Origin: JBCDIQ01 sp039024295
GTDB lineage: Bacteria > Bacteroidota > Bacteroidia > J057
Direction: 5' to 3'
Assembly: GCA_039024295.1 (NCBI GenBank)
Contig: JBCDIQ010000224.1
Span: 1 to 9,489, forward strand
Length of the DNA stretch: 9,489 nt
In this document: one piece after another, positions 1 through 6,863 of the stretch
Position numbering within the stretch: the first letter of the stretch is position 1
How the letters are laid out: each line of letters opens with the position of its first letter
Program-made: the position numbers and the translations under genes
The notes under the pieces: generated by a model
Told to the model about the DNA's origin: nothing
Database searches by the model: none
Seen by the model: the letters and a program-made list of their open reading frames with translations, nothing else

Positions 1-897
1 AAATCCACAGTTAAATCCCGATACCCTATCGAACCTTGGGAGGATTTTGATTTCTCCTTTTTTATTGATGAACCCCCATTTGTTATCTTCACAAAAACTT
101 GCAAGTCCTTCTGAAAAATGCCATAGTTTTTCAAATTTTGGATTGATAACAATCTCTCCTTCTTTATTATAAGCCCCCCATTTTTTATCATGAGCCTGAA
201 CGATATACATTCCATCTGATATCAATCCGATAGTTCTGTACAAAGGAGGAATAATAGTGTCACCTGAGGTATTTAATCTCCCTTGCCCAGATCCAGTTTC
301 TATTGAGCCTGGATACAATTCCCAATGCCAAAGATATTTACTGTAGATTTCCTTTTCATATTCTGGTGTGTCCCCTAGTTGATCAATTAAGATTTTTTCA
401 CCTTCAAAAGTCCAAACAGGTGCATATTTAAAAAGAAAGGGATAGCAGGTTTCATAAATAAACGGGATGACAACTTTTCCGCTTTTATCAATGTATCCGC
501 AACTATCATTTACGTATGCATCAGAAAGACCATTCGTGAAACCAGCACTTTCACCATCATAAATAAAGCCAATGACCGTATCTCCTTCGGCATTGATATA
601 TCCAAACTTTTGATTGCCGACAAGCGCAAGACCTTCGTCGAAAGAATCGACTTCAGTGTAAACGGGTTCGATAATTACTTTTCCCGACTTGTTAATGAAT
701 CCCCATTTTTCACCGATTTTTACTTTGAAAAGACCTTCCCCTGCATAATAAATTAAGTCATAAATTGGCTTTACAACCATTTTCCCTTTTGCATTAATTA
801 ATCCGTAATTTTCGTCTTGCTTGATCACCGCGAATTTCTTCGTGACACATGACGACAAATAGAATAGTAAGAAAATTGAAAATAGGAACCTCATCAT
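1..897 (-). CDS. WG-repeat lipoprotein, 3' end beyond the window
   Basis: The minus frame is open from an ATG at 897 (a second ATG follows at once at 894) to the window edge, giving 299 codons with no stop. The N terminus is a lipoprotein signal: a hydrophobic stretch at residues 4-14 and then LSSC, with the lipidated Cys at 17. From residue 30 the protein is built of WG (KWG) repeats, each an aromatic-Gly pair, then [FYL]I[ND], a short turn, and a V/I-P-x-[YF] end. I see repeat starts near residues 30, 64, 97, 132, 204 (degenerate), 239 and 273. The stretch at 160-200 breaks the pattern and may be an insertion. Such proteins are common in Bacteroidota, usually in the envelope, and mostly of unknown function; a binding or scaffold role is inference. 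The protein is cut by the window edge, not truncated by mutation. Confidence 0.9.
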   Translation of the reverse strand, partial: MMRFLFSIFLLFYLSSCVTKKFAVIKQDENYGLINAKGKMVVKPIYDLIYYAGEGLFKVKIGEKWGFINKSGKVIIEPVYTEVDSFDEGLALVGNQKFGYINAEGDTVIGFIYDGESAGFTNGLSDAYVNDSCGYIDKSGKVVIPFIYETCYPFLFKYAPVWTFEGEKILIDQLGDTPEYEKEIYSKYLWHWELYPGSIETGSGQGRLNTSGDTIIPPLYRTIGLISDGMYIVQAHDKKWGAYNKEGEIVINPKFEKLWHFSEGLASFCEDNKWGFINKKGEIKILPRFDRVSGFNCGF

Positions 898-988
898 TAT
901 TCAGCAGTTTGTTGTTGGTAACTAGCTCTACCAATCGATTACTATTCTACTATTTTTCTGCTAACCACCCAAGCTATTTCTTCGCTCT
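898..988. promoter_or_regulatory. Divergent intergenic region with a small hairpin
   Basis: This 91-base spacer separates the divergent starts of the WG-repeat gene and the RNA ligase gene, so promoters for both should lie here. The clearest structure is an inverted repeat, TTGGTA at 915-920 and TACCAA at 929-934, with an 8-base loop. It could be an operator or a leader hairpin. No good match to the Bacteroidota TTTG/TAnnTTTG promoter is visible; TATTTTTC at 951-958 is a one-mismatch -7 candidate on the plus strand, without a properly spaced -33 element. No Shine-Dalgarno precedes either gene. Confidence 0.35.
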
Positions 989-1684
989 ATGAAGCCCCTC
1001 AAAAGAAAAAACTACGGCAGCATTCCCCATCTTTCCAGCAGCAAGCTGGGGGAGAAGGATTACTACATTGGAGAGGGGCAGGAACGAATCCTTACCCAGA
1101 AAAAACGCGACCGACACGACACGATTTTGGTATTTGAGAAGTACGACGGATCGAATGTGGGCGTGGCAAAAAAAGACGGGAAGATATTCGCCTTAACGCG
1201 AGCTGGATATGTGGCAACCACGAGTCCGTATAGGCAGCACAATGTATTTGCCAGGTGGGTGGAACGTAGGCAGGATTTATTTCAGAATCTGTTACAGGAG
1301 GGAGAAAGGCTAACAGGAGAATGGCTCATTCAGGCACATGGGCTGGTGTATCACATTGAGCAGGAGCCCATTGTATTTTTTGATTATTTCAATGCTGAGA
1401 ATGAACGGCAGCCGTTTCATGTCCTTCAGCAGATGGAGTTGCCCCTGCCCAGGCTGTTGCATGAAGGGGATGCGGTAGGTGTGGAGGCATTGAAACCCAA
1501 GCTGAACCTGAAAACGCCATCTATTCGCAGTGAAGAAAACCCCGAAGGCATGGTCTACCGGGTGGAAAGAAAGGGAAAGGTTGATTTTTTGGCCAAATGG
1601 GTACGAAAGGACTTTGAGCCGGGAAAATATTGCATTGGAATTGAAGAGGACGACTTGACATGGAACCTGTCAGCCGATTTATGA
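989..1684 (+). CDS. Compact RNA ligase-family nucleotidyltransferase
   Basis: This is a 231-residue protein carrying the ordered motifs of covalent nucleotidyltransferases of the RNA ligase family (T4 Rnl2-like, Pfam RNA_ligase). Motif I is EKYDGSN, with the predicted AMP-accepting Lys at 51; the motif Ia Arg is at 71; motif III is GEW with Glu 111; motif IIIa is FFDYF at 130-134; motif IV is EGMVYR with Glu 186; motif V is LAKW with Lys 203. The family seals 5'-phosphate and 3'-OH RNA ends using ATP through an enzyme-AMP intermediate. T4 Rnl2 has about 334 residues with a C-terminal domain. This protein stops about 30 residues after motif V, so it appears to be a catalytic domain alone. Motif V shows one clear lysine instead of the usual KxK pair. 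The start is ATG with no Shine-Dalgarno. Neighbours do not suggest a repair operon, so the substrate is unknown. A role in DNA or tRNA repair remains possible. Confidence 0.85.
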   Translation: MKPLKRKNYGSIPHLSSSKLGEKDYYIGEGQERILTQKKRDRHDTILVFEKYDGSNVGVAKKDGKIFALTRAGYVATTSPYRQHNVFARWVERRQDLFQNLLQEGERLTGEWLIQAHGLVYHIEQEPIVFFDYFNAENERQPFHVLQQMELPLPRLLHEGDAVGVEALKPKLNLKTPSIRSEENPEGMVYRVERKGKVDFLAKWVRKDFEPGKYCIGIEEDDLTWNLSADL

Positions 1685-1749
1685 TAGCCAAGGTTGGCTG
1701 ACAATTAGCCGCTTGGTTTGGGCAGGAACAGGTTCGTTGCTAGCGGTTA
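1663..1749. repeat. Cluster of interleaved inverted repeats at a convergent gene junction
   Basis: Three pairs of 8-base complementary arms occupy the 3' ends of the RNA ligase and AI-2E-family genes and the 55 bases between them. Pair A is GAACCTGT at 1663-1670 with ACAGGTTC at 1728-1735. Pair B is TGTCAGCC at 1668-1675 with GGCTGACA at 1696-1703. Pair D is TAGCCGCT at 1706-1713 with AGCGGTTA at 1742-1749, with one G-U pair in RNA. A tighter arm pair, AGCCAA at 1686-1691 with TTGGCT at 1694-1699, competes with B. Arms A and B share three bases, and A and D interleave. A bidirectional transcription stop is a natural guess for a convergent junction, but there is no T-run after any stem, so it is not a classical intrinsic terminator. 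Confidence 0.5.
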
Positions 1750-2894
1750 TTCCCTGAATTTTCGCTTTCACCGTGTTCGCTCATGGCCTTCGTATATACC
1801 AGCAGGCGATCCAGGTAAATCATGATTAATTGGGTCAATGGCAATGCGATGATCGTGCCGGTGAACCCCCCAAAAACGTAAATCCACAGGCTAAAAGACA
1901 GCAGGGTAATTGCCGGATTCATGGCATTTACACTTTTCATGATGTTACTGAAATAGACGGTTTCTTCTAAAATCGAGATCACCAGGTACAGGCATACAAC
2001 AATCCCCAAAAATAACCAGATGCTTGTCCCTTGTTCAACGGATAGCACCCAGCATCCAATCACTGTCAATGGCAGGCTCAAATAATGGAAATGAGCAGCA
2101 TAGGAGAGGATGCCTATGATTACTCCTAGGATGAGAGCACCCGGAAGGCCCATCAGGTTAAAGACAATGATAGCTAGGAGGGCATTGATCAGGACAATTT
2201 GCCCCCTTTGCCTGAAATAGGTCGGGAAAACGGACAAAAAGTCCTTCCATAGACCCAGTGCGTCAGCATTATTCCGTTGGATGAAGCCTGCGTACTTTTC
2301 ATACTTTTTTTCAAAATACCCATACGAATACATGACCAGGACGGTGTAGGCGATGAAATACATGAGCATGCCCAAGACACTCCATGACTCAGTGGTGGGG
2401 GTTTCCTCAGCAGTAGGTTCTGCTGAGAACAGGGAATACACGCTTTCAATCGCGGTTGCCAAACTCTCCTGCCCTTCAGGTGAAGATGAGGTGTCTATGC
2501 TTTCAAGTCGCTCCTGAATCACTTCATGGTTATAGTTCGCTTCCACAAAGCTTGAAACCTGATTTTTTATTTGATCAAGCGTTGCTTGGTGCTCTTCAGA
2601 AAAAACTTCAATTGCATTTACCAACCGGTTCGTGTCCTTGGCAATGTGCCCTCCGAGAAAAAGGAAGGTAATACCGAAGAGCGCCACTACAGCTATCCAA
2701 AATATGGTGACCGCGAGGTTTCGGTTTTTGATCTGTTGCTGGATTTTTAGGATTACAGGGTTTAATACATGTGCCACCAGGACGGCCAACACAAAAGGGA
2801 TGACAATTTCTCCTATCAACAGCAATAAAATGACAATTGCAGCAATTGATCCTGCTGCAATAAGGTAGCCTGTACTTTTTTGAGATAGCTTCAC
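1740..2894 (-). CDS. AI-2E family transporter (PerM/YdiK/TqsA-like membrane protein)
   Basis: This 384-residue integral membrane protein has the family architecture. N-terminal membrane segments lie at about 11-27, 30-48 and 60-82, with the characteristic PFVLAVLVAHVLNPV segment at 33-47. A soluble, acidic loop follows at about 90-165, then a long C-terminal series of membrane segments from about 170. These end in the hallmark MNPAITLLSF and FGGFTGTIIALPL stretch and a short charged tail. Some family members export autoinducer-2 and others act as Na+/H+ antiporters, so the substrate cannot be assigned from sequence. The first codon is GTG at 2894. No in-frame ATG lies between it and an upstream TGA, and the next internal Met is too far in, so GTG is the only reasonable start; it has an SD-like AGGAAA. 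It is the last gene of the minus-strand series. The acidic loop contains an unusually Glu/Thr/Ser-rich patch at about 135-165. Confidence 0.88.
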   Translation of the reverse strand: MKLSQKSTGYLIAAGSIAAIVILLLLIGEIVIPFVLAVLVAHVLNPVILKIQQQIKNRNLAVTIFWIAVVALFGITFLFLGGHIAKDTNRLVNAIEVFSEEHQATLDQIKNQVSSFVEANYNHEVIQERLESIDTSSSPEGQESLATAIESVYSLFSAEPTAEETPTTESWSVLGMLMYFIAYTVLVMYSYGYFEKKYEKYAGFIQRNNADALGLWKDFLSVFPTYFRQRGQIVLINALLAIIVFNLMGLPGALILGVIIGILSYAAHFHYLSLPLTVIGCWVLSVEQGTSIWLFLGIVVCLYLVISILEETVYFSNIMKSVNAMNPAITLLSFSLWIYVFGGFTGTIIALPLTQLIMIYLDRLLVYTKAMSEHGESENSGNNR

Positions 2895-2959
2895 TTCCTG
2901 TTTCCTGGGAGTATGTAGAATTTGTTCCTCAATGTAAGGAGATTTTCTGCCTTCTTCAT
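2891..2959 (-). CDS. Possible 22-residue leader peptide overlapping the next gene's start
   Basis: An ATG at 2959 opens a 22-codon frame. The peptide starts MKKAENLL and ends ILPGNRK, and its TGA (2893-2891) overlaps the GTG start of the AI-2E-family gene as GTGA, the classic arrangement for translational coupling. It sits in the 84-base spacer after the 160-residue hypothetical gene. Nothing else supports it: there is no Shine-Dalgarno before the ATG and no recognisable motif, and a frame this short may arise by chance. The peptide is basic (five Lys/Arg) and not obviously a membrane peptide. Confidence 0.2.
   Translation of the reverse strand: MKKAENLLTLRNKFYILPGNRK
2901..2906 (-). promoter_or_regulatory. 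SD-like ribosome binding site supporting the GTG start
   Basis: On the minus strand AGGAAA lies six bases before the GTG at 2894. It stands out because other genes here lack such a sequence, and it supports the GTG as the true start of the AI-2E-family gene. Confidence 0.5.
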
Positions 2960-2978
2960 TAACGGGGATGGCAAGCTT

Positions 2979-3461
2979 TCAGGTTAGTTCAGCCTTACTC
3001 CATTCAAGTCCCTCCAAGAGGGCCTTTTCACTGATGAGCCACTCGTTATCCTCATTTTCAAAAGAGGTAGCATGCAAGCGTATTTGTTTATCAAGGGTGG
3101 ACCTGCTCACGTTGTATCCACGGATTTGATTGGTAGAGGCCATTCGAACCTTATAGCCCAGTTTTGTTCTGCGGATAATCAGCCCTGCCAGGTATTCGTC
3201 GCTAAGGTCAAAAGGGACAAATACCTCCTGCCCATTTGGCGTGGTTCGTATGCTTTCCATCCAGTAGTCTATCAGCTGGGTGGCACCCATGGCTAAAACG
3301 GAGGAGGTGTTATTCTGTTGCTCAATTGCTGAAACGTCCATCTCCAGAAAATCTGGTAAATAGTAGCTGTCGGCTATTCTCAGGCAACTGGGCATCGCAT
3401 CGATTTTTAAGAATACATCCTGGTGGCCGGTTCCCAGTTTATCAATAAAGAGCCGTATCAT
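2979..3461 (-). CDS. Hypothetical protein, 160 residues
   Basis: I do not recognise this protein. It starts at ATG 3461 and has no signal peptide or membrane segment, so it is probably cytoplasmic. It has a mixed alpha/beta composition: an opening strand (MIRLFIDKLG), a middle part with LIDYWMESI and FVPFDLSDEYLAGLII, a basic stretch with RRTKLGYKVR, then STLDKQIRLH and an acidic C-terminal helix (residues 135-160). Compact size, a charged surface and many aromatic residues would fit a small adaptor or immunity-like protein, but that is a guess without supporting motif. It follows the DxNxDG-loop protein by 30 bases and precedes the AI-2E-family gene by 84, so co-transcription is likely. Confidence 0.75.
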   Translation of the reverse strand: MIRLFIDKLGTGHQDVFLKIDAMPSCLRIADSYYLPDFLEMDVSAIEQQNNTSSVLAMGATQLIDYWMESIRTTPNGQEVFVPFDLSDEYLAGLIIRRTKLGYKVRMASTNQIRGYNVSRSTLDKQIRLHATSFENEDNEWLISEKALLEGLEWSKAELT

Positions 3462-3491
3462 ATTGGTTTGATGGAGTGAATTGGGGATTTC

Positions 3492-4127
3492 CTATTTGTC
3501 TAATTGCAATTCTTTTTGAACCACCAGGCCTGCCTCCCAATCATACGTTTCTACATAGAAGTTTCCAAGGGTATCCTGGTGGATGAATCCTTCAAATAGA
3601 CATTCGTCTTCACTGGGATACATTTGCCATTCGCCTATTGAAAAACTTCCTATCTGCTTCCATTGATTATTCTTGAGGGAAAATATTCGGCAGGTATTCA
3701 AATTCGACCAATCTGCCCAATCGAGTACCAGGGATATTTCGTCTGCTCCATCTCCGTTGATATCTCCTTCATTCTTTAACCAGCACAACCCGAATAGCTG
3801 TCCACCATGAGCCATGTGTAAGTTTGGTATTTCATCATCATTACTTTGGAGGTAAACTTTGGGGTGACTGCTAACGGCCAACGAAACTAGTGAATCGTAT
3901 TCAATTTTATCAGGGTCAGGAAGCTCAATCTCAGCATGAGAGGTTGAATGTACATACCTCTCCTTCAGGCTCTCAGGCTTTCCATCTCCATTGAAATCAC
4001 CAGTTATCCTTAACTTTTCCCTTATTACCTGCTCTTTTGTTGCAGTGCTTTCACTAGCCTGGGTATCAGGTTCGTATTTACTTATGCTTATCAAAAGAAG
4101 GGAAATCAATAAGAGCAGGGCTTTCAT
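3492..4127 (-). CDS. Secreted protein with two DxNxDG (FG-GAP/VCBS-like) calcium loops
   Basis: This is a 211-residue exported protein. Residues 1-16 form a leucine/isoleucine-rich signal sequence after a single Lys; no lipobox cysteine follows, so it is probably released to the periplasm or surface. Two canonical calcium-type loops are visible, GDFNGDG at 43-49 and GDINGDG at 121-127. Each is followed by a P/A-[DE]-E and hydrophobic strand, as in FG-GAP or VCBS blades. Only two loops are present, far fewer than in a complete beta-propeller. In Bacteroidota, short proteins of this form are common but uncharacterised. The start is ATG at 4127 without a Shine-Dalgarno. It lies 76 bases after the SH3b gene, whose product contains a degenerate version of the same loop, so the two may be related or work together. 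Confidence 0.75.
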   Translation of the reverse strand: MKALLLLISLLLISISKYEPDTQASESTATKEQVIREKLRITGDFNGDGKPESLKERYVHSTSHAEIELPDPDKIEYDSLVSLAVSSHPKVYLQSNDDEIPNLHMAHGGQLFGLCWLKNEGDINGDGADEISLVLDWADWSNLNTCRIFSLKNNQWKQIGSFSIGEWQMYPSEDECLFEGFIHQDTLGNFYVETYDWEAGLVVQKELQLDK

Positions 4128-4203
4128 TTCTGGCTAATTTTGAGTTCTGTTGCACATACGATTGATCTAGGGAAATTGGAACGCACAAGTACTTCCCTTC
4201 CAG

Positions 4204-4968
4204 TTACTCCTGTTGCAACCAGTGAAATTTCTCTTCTTTCCAATAGACAAAACCTCCTCCACAAGCTTCTGAAACATGCATGAACATGGCTTCATAGGGC
4301 AGCGTCACCTTTTCGTTTGCCGGAACCTCTTCGAAATCTCGAAAATCATCTACATAATTTGACCACAATACTTCCCCCCTTGTTACGGATTCGAACACCC
4401 CGATCCAATCATAATCATTCATTTCAAACGCGGTATTATGGGGCCCCATGATCAAGGGTTGGTCCTTTTTCCCATAGTTGATGAACCCCACTTTGATGCG
4501 TTGTTCGGCATCCTGCACCAATACAGCGAGGTCTTCCGTTCCATCACCAAAGAAATCTCCCCTGATGTGGTATTGGAGCCTGTCCCGAACAATGGTATAG
4601 CCCTTGAATAAAGGAAATCGGTCGATTTTACGTTGGAGCTGCTGAACGTGAAGGTCCTTAGAGATGAGGTAGCCTGAAAAGACATAACCCTCTTTAAATT
4701 CAGAGATACGTGTGGGGAAATTTTCAAATTGAACTTTGACCCATTCTCCGCGAATCGTGTCTGTACCATCAATGATGATTTGCTCGACCCCTGTTCTCTC
4801 TAATACCTCAATCGGCTTGCCATATGGCAATTTTCCTATTCTTTTCCCTTGGCTTCTTGGGGCATCACGTAGAATAAGTCCATTTCTGGCCGTGACTTCA
4901 AAGGTAGTCTGGGCCGACAGGGAAATGGTACAGGCCGATGCTAGTATTAGGAGGAGCAAGTATTTCAT
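4204..4968 (-). CDS. Secreted SH3b-domain protein
   Basis: This is a 254-residue exported protein. The signal sequence covers residues 1-19 with a probable signal peptidase I site at SLSA-Q (19/20); Cys 13 inside it makes a lipoprotein reading less likely but possible. An SH3b domain follows at about 23-103, recognisable by the NGLILRDAP opening, the KLPYGKPIEVL strand, a GEWVKV strand and the closing EGYVFSGYL. Bacterial SH3b domains often bind cell-wall peptides. After it comes an FG-GAP-like loop, GDFFGDGTEDLAV at 137-149, in which the third position is Phe 140 where Asn/Asp is normal, so calcium binding is doubtful. The C terminus has a CGGGFVYWK motif near residue 237, which I associate with Bacteroidota SH3b proteins of unknown role. 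It is preceded by the CPC lipoprotein gene at 37 bases. Confidence 0.78.
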   Translation of the reverse strand: MKYLLLLILASACTISLSAQTTFEVTARNGLILRDAPRSQGKRIGKLPYGKPIEVLERTGVEQIIIDGTDTIRGEWVKVQFENFPTRISEFKEGYVFSGYLISKDLHVQQLQRKIDRFPLFKGYTIVRDRLQYHIRGDFFGDGTEDLAVLVQDAEQRIKVGFINYGKKDQPLIMGPHNTAFEMNDYDWIGVFESVTRGEVLWSNYVDDFRDFEEVPANEKVTLPYEAMFMHVSEACGGGFVYWKEEKFHWLQQE

Positions 4969-5005
4969 GTCTTGAGGGCTAGATTATTCATCCGTGCAAT
5001 TCCAA

Positions 5006-5467
5006 TCACGGCTGAGGGTAAAGTTCACAGGCTGTGTATTTGAAGACCCTGCAATTAACCGTGATCCTATCTTCTGTGACCCACTTTCGTTTATGTTGAT
5101 AAAACCGACCTTTGAAGGTAAAGGTGGGTTCAAGGGAATTGTACGTCAAATCAAAGGGATTGGCTGTTTTTTCATTTTCCGGTTCAATGAGGATGAATAC
5201 AGAATCCATAGGGATTTCATCCTTGGTTCCCAGACATACTTCATACTGCTGGATGTTCTCCTTGGTTGCCCATTGAGGGCATGGACAAAGCATTCCGTAG
5301 TAGGTCAGTTTTAGATTTAGGGTTTCTTCTTTTAATTGTAAGGATGCTGGAGCAGTTTTAATCATCTCTCGACGGTTGAATTGAGGTTCGGAACACCCAA
5401 CCCAGGTAACCAAGGCTATTAGAAAAAGACATAATCTGATTGTGTTCGGTTCTGGACGTTTAACCAT
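5006..5467 (-). CDS. Small putative lipoprotein with a CPC motif
   Basis: This 153-residue protein begins with MVKRPEP, has a hydrophobic stretch at 10-23, and then VGC with Cys 25 as likely lipidation site. Trp at the -3 position makes the lipobox atypical, so either an acylated or simply exported form is possible. The mature part contains YYGMLCPCPQW at about 56-66 and further Cys residues near 78, 138 and 146. The CxC pair suggests a metal site or disulfide, but no family is recognised. Its 15-base distance from the upstream TPR gene points to one transcript. Similar short lipoproteins next to SH3b genes are a plausible envelope group, although this is inference from context. Confidence 0.7.
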   Translation of the reverse strand: MVKRPEPNTIRLCLFLIALVTWVGCSEPQFNRREMIKTAPASLQLKEETLNLKLTYYGMLCPCPQWATKENIQQYEVCLGTKDEIPMDSVFILIEPENEKTANPFDLTYNSLEPTFTFKGRFYQHKRKWVTEDRITVNCRVFKYTACELYPQP

Positions 5468-5482
5468 TTATTAAAAACAATT

Positions 5483-6685
5483 TTATGCTTTGCCAAAGTA
5501 TTGCTCTTTCAGTTTTAGAACTTCATCATCATACATTTCCGTATACCCATATTTCTCTGCCAGGTTGAGATCTTCCCTAGCCAATTCTGGTTCCGACATA
5601 GCTAAATAAACCAATGCCCTGTTCTTATACGCAAAGGAATTGCCTTTGTCTAATTGGATAGAATTGTTGATTTTTTCCAGGGCTAACTCCAGTTTACCCA
5701 GCTTAAAATAGGCAAATCCCAGGTTATCATGCGGAAAGGCAAATTCAGGGTCCAGGGTAATGGCTTCCTGAAAATCCCCTATTGATTCCACATACCGACC
5801 TTGTTCCAATTTGGTAAAGCCGATATTATTGTAAACTGCCGGATCATTAGGGGAGAAATCTGCAACCTTTTGGTAACAAGCCAATGCCTGATCATATTCA
5901 CCCTGTTCGCTTAGGGTAAACCCCTTCCCAAAATAGGCAGAAAGGCTTGTTGGGTTTATTTCAAGTGCCCTGTCATAAGCGATAATGGCTTTTTGATATT
6001 TTTTACGATGACTCTGAATATCCCCCAGCAAAAGAAGAGATTCGAATAGTAAAAATGAGCTGTTTAGTTCCAGGATACGCTTTAAGTAACGCAATGCCTG
6101 ATCCATTTCCCTTTCAGCATGGAACCTTAGGGCAATTTGATACAAGTCATCTATGTAGGCATTTCTGTGTTGCCGGATAGGAGTAATTTTCATGTATCGG
6201 TGGTTCCACTGATCAAACCCCATTTCTTTTTGAATAACTTTCTGCTTCGCTTTTTTAATGGGATTTTGGAGATCTCCCTTTTCCTGAAAGAAATGAACAA
6301 TATCTTCGAATAAGACGCCTTCTTTTAACAGGATTTCTGAGGCTTCATTAGGGAAGGTGGTCAAGCCCAACAATAAATAGATCCCATTGTTGTGGTGATA
6401 ATTATCTACCTGACAGTACCATTCACTGTTTTCAAGAACTGCTTGAAATTCAATGGTGGTGGGGACATCAATTTGCCCTTCATCCATCTCTAGATGATGC
6501 GCATTTTTTAGGTAGGCATAAGACAACCTTCGAATCTTTTCCAGCTCCAATGTTTCCAGGAAGGGGGTTGATGTGTTGGTGGTATTCACCAGACCCAGTA
6601 ACAAACAGACCGGATCGATATAGCCCAGTTGTTGGGCAATGGATTCAAGTCGGCTTTGTACGAAAATCTCAGCGTAGTCACTCAT
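5483..6685 (-). CDS. Clp N-domain-like double repeat fused to six TPRs
   Basis: This is a 400-residue cytoplasmic protein with no signal peptide. The first part (about 5-135) resembles the double Clp N domain of ClpA/B/C. Each repeat has a helix, a histidine- or Tyr-rich turn, a [YD]-x-LLLGL core and a helix ending in a leucine-rich -LE/KEG- segment. The two LLLGL cores sit at 28-32 and 104-108, 76 residues apart, matching the spacing of the two repeats in ClpC. There is no Walker A or B motif and no AAA+ module anywhere. The second part (about 177-384) holds six TPRs; the clearest are at 211-246, 249-282, 283-316 and 317-350, with the W/Y, G, A and P positions typical of TPRs. A substrate or adaptor role for a Clp machine is inference. 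The start is ATG at 6685 and the gene leads the series. Confidence 0.8.
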   Translation of the reverse strand: MSDYAEIFVQSRLESIAQQLGYIDPVCLLLGLVNTTNTSTPFLETLELEKIRRLSYAYLKNAHHLEMDEGQIDVPTTIEFQAVLENSEWYCQVDNYHHNNGIYLLLGLTTFPNEASEILLKEGVLFEDIVHFFQEKGDLQNPIKKAKQKVIQKEMGFDQWNHRYMKITPIRQHRNAYIDDLYQIALRFHAEREMDQALRYLKRILELNSSFLLFESLLLLGDIQSHRKKYQKAIIAYDRALEINPTSLSAYFGKGFTLSEQGEYDQALACYQKVADFSPNDPAVYNNIGFTKLEQGRYVESIGDFQEAITLDPEFAFPHDNLGFAYFKLGKLELALEKINNSIQLDKGNSFAYKNRALVYLAMSEPELAREDLNLAEKYGYTEMYDDEVLKLKEQYFGKA

Positions 6686-6863
6686 TCTAGAGGAGATGGC
6701 AGGTTAGTAATGATGGCTATTTTCTAATTCCGATATTAGCAAAATAGATCAGCAATAGCTAAACGCACCATAGGTAACTTAGTAGATTTTAGCTTGCAAT
6801 AGCATAGGCATTACCTAAATAACCACTTGGATTTTTGGATAAAAATGATGCACCATCTCACCC
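6686..6863. promoter_or_regulatory. 178-base spacer with short repeats and a possible promoter for the TPR-led series
   Basis: This is the largest spacer in the window. It lies upstream of the TPR gene and downstream of the amidohydrolase. On the minus strand TATTTTG at 6746-6740 comes one base short of the Bacteroidota -7 consensus TAnnTTTG and would give a leader of about 50 bases; I see no well-spaced -33 element. Other structure: an 8-base word GCAATAGC occurs at 6752-6759 and 6796-6803, CATAGG occurs at 6769-6774 and 6803-6808, TAGGTAA at 6771-6777 pairs with TTACCTA at 6811-6817, and TTAGC at 6736-6740 pairs with GCTAA at 6758-6762. There is no convincing intrinsic terminator for the amidohydrolase; the best is a 4-base stem GATG/CATC followed by a short T-run near 6841. 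Confidence 0.3.

Noticed and set aside
1..897. A broken or decayed WG-repeat gene
   Set aside because: The frame is intact to the edge with regular repeats; the missing 3' end is due to the window, not to mutation.
914..935. A tRNA-like string (GGTAGAGC on the minus strand) in the divergent spacer
   Set aside because: No acceptor stem, anticodon arm or T arm can be built around it; only a small hairpin remains.
1740..2894. Quorum-sensing autoinducer-2 export as the definite function of the membrane protein
   Set aside because: The family name is historical and members have different substrates; no AI-2 synthesis or sensing gene is in the window.
4187..4194. AAGTACTT palindrome between the SH3b and DxNxDG genes
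   Set aside because: An 8-base palindrome is expected by chance, and it lies within no promoter-like or terminator-like setting.
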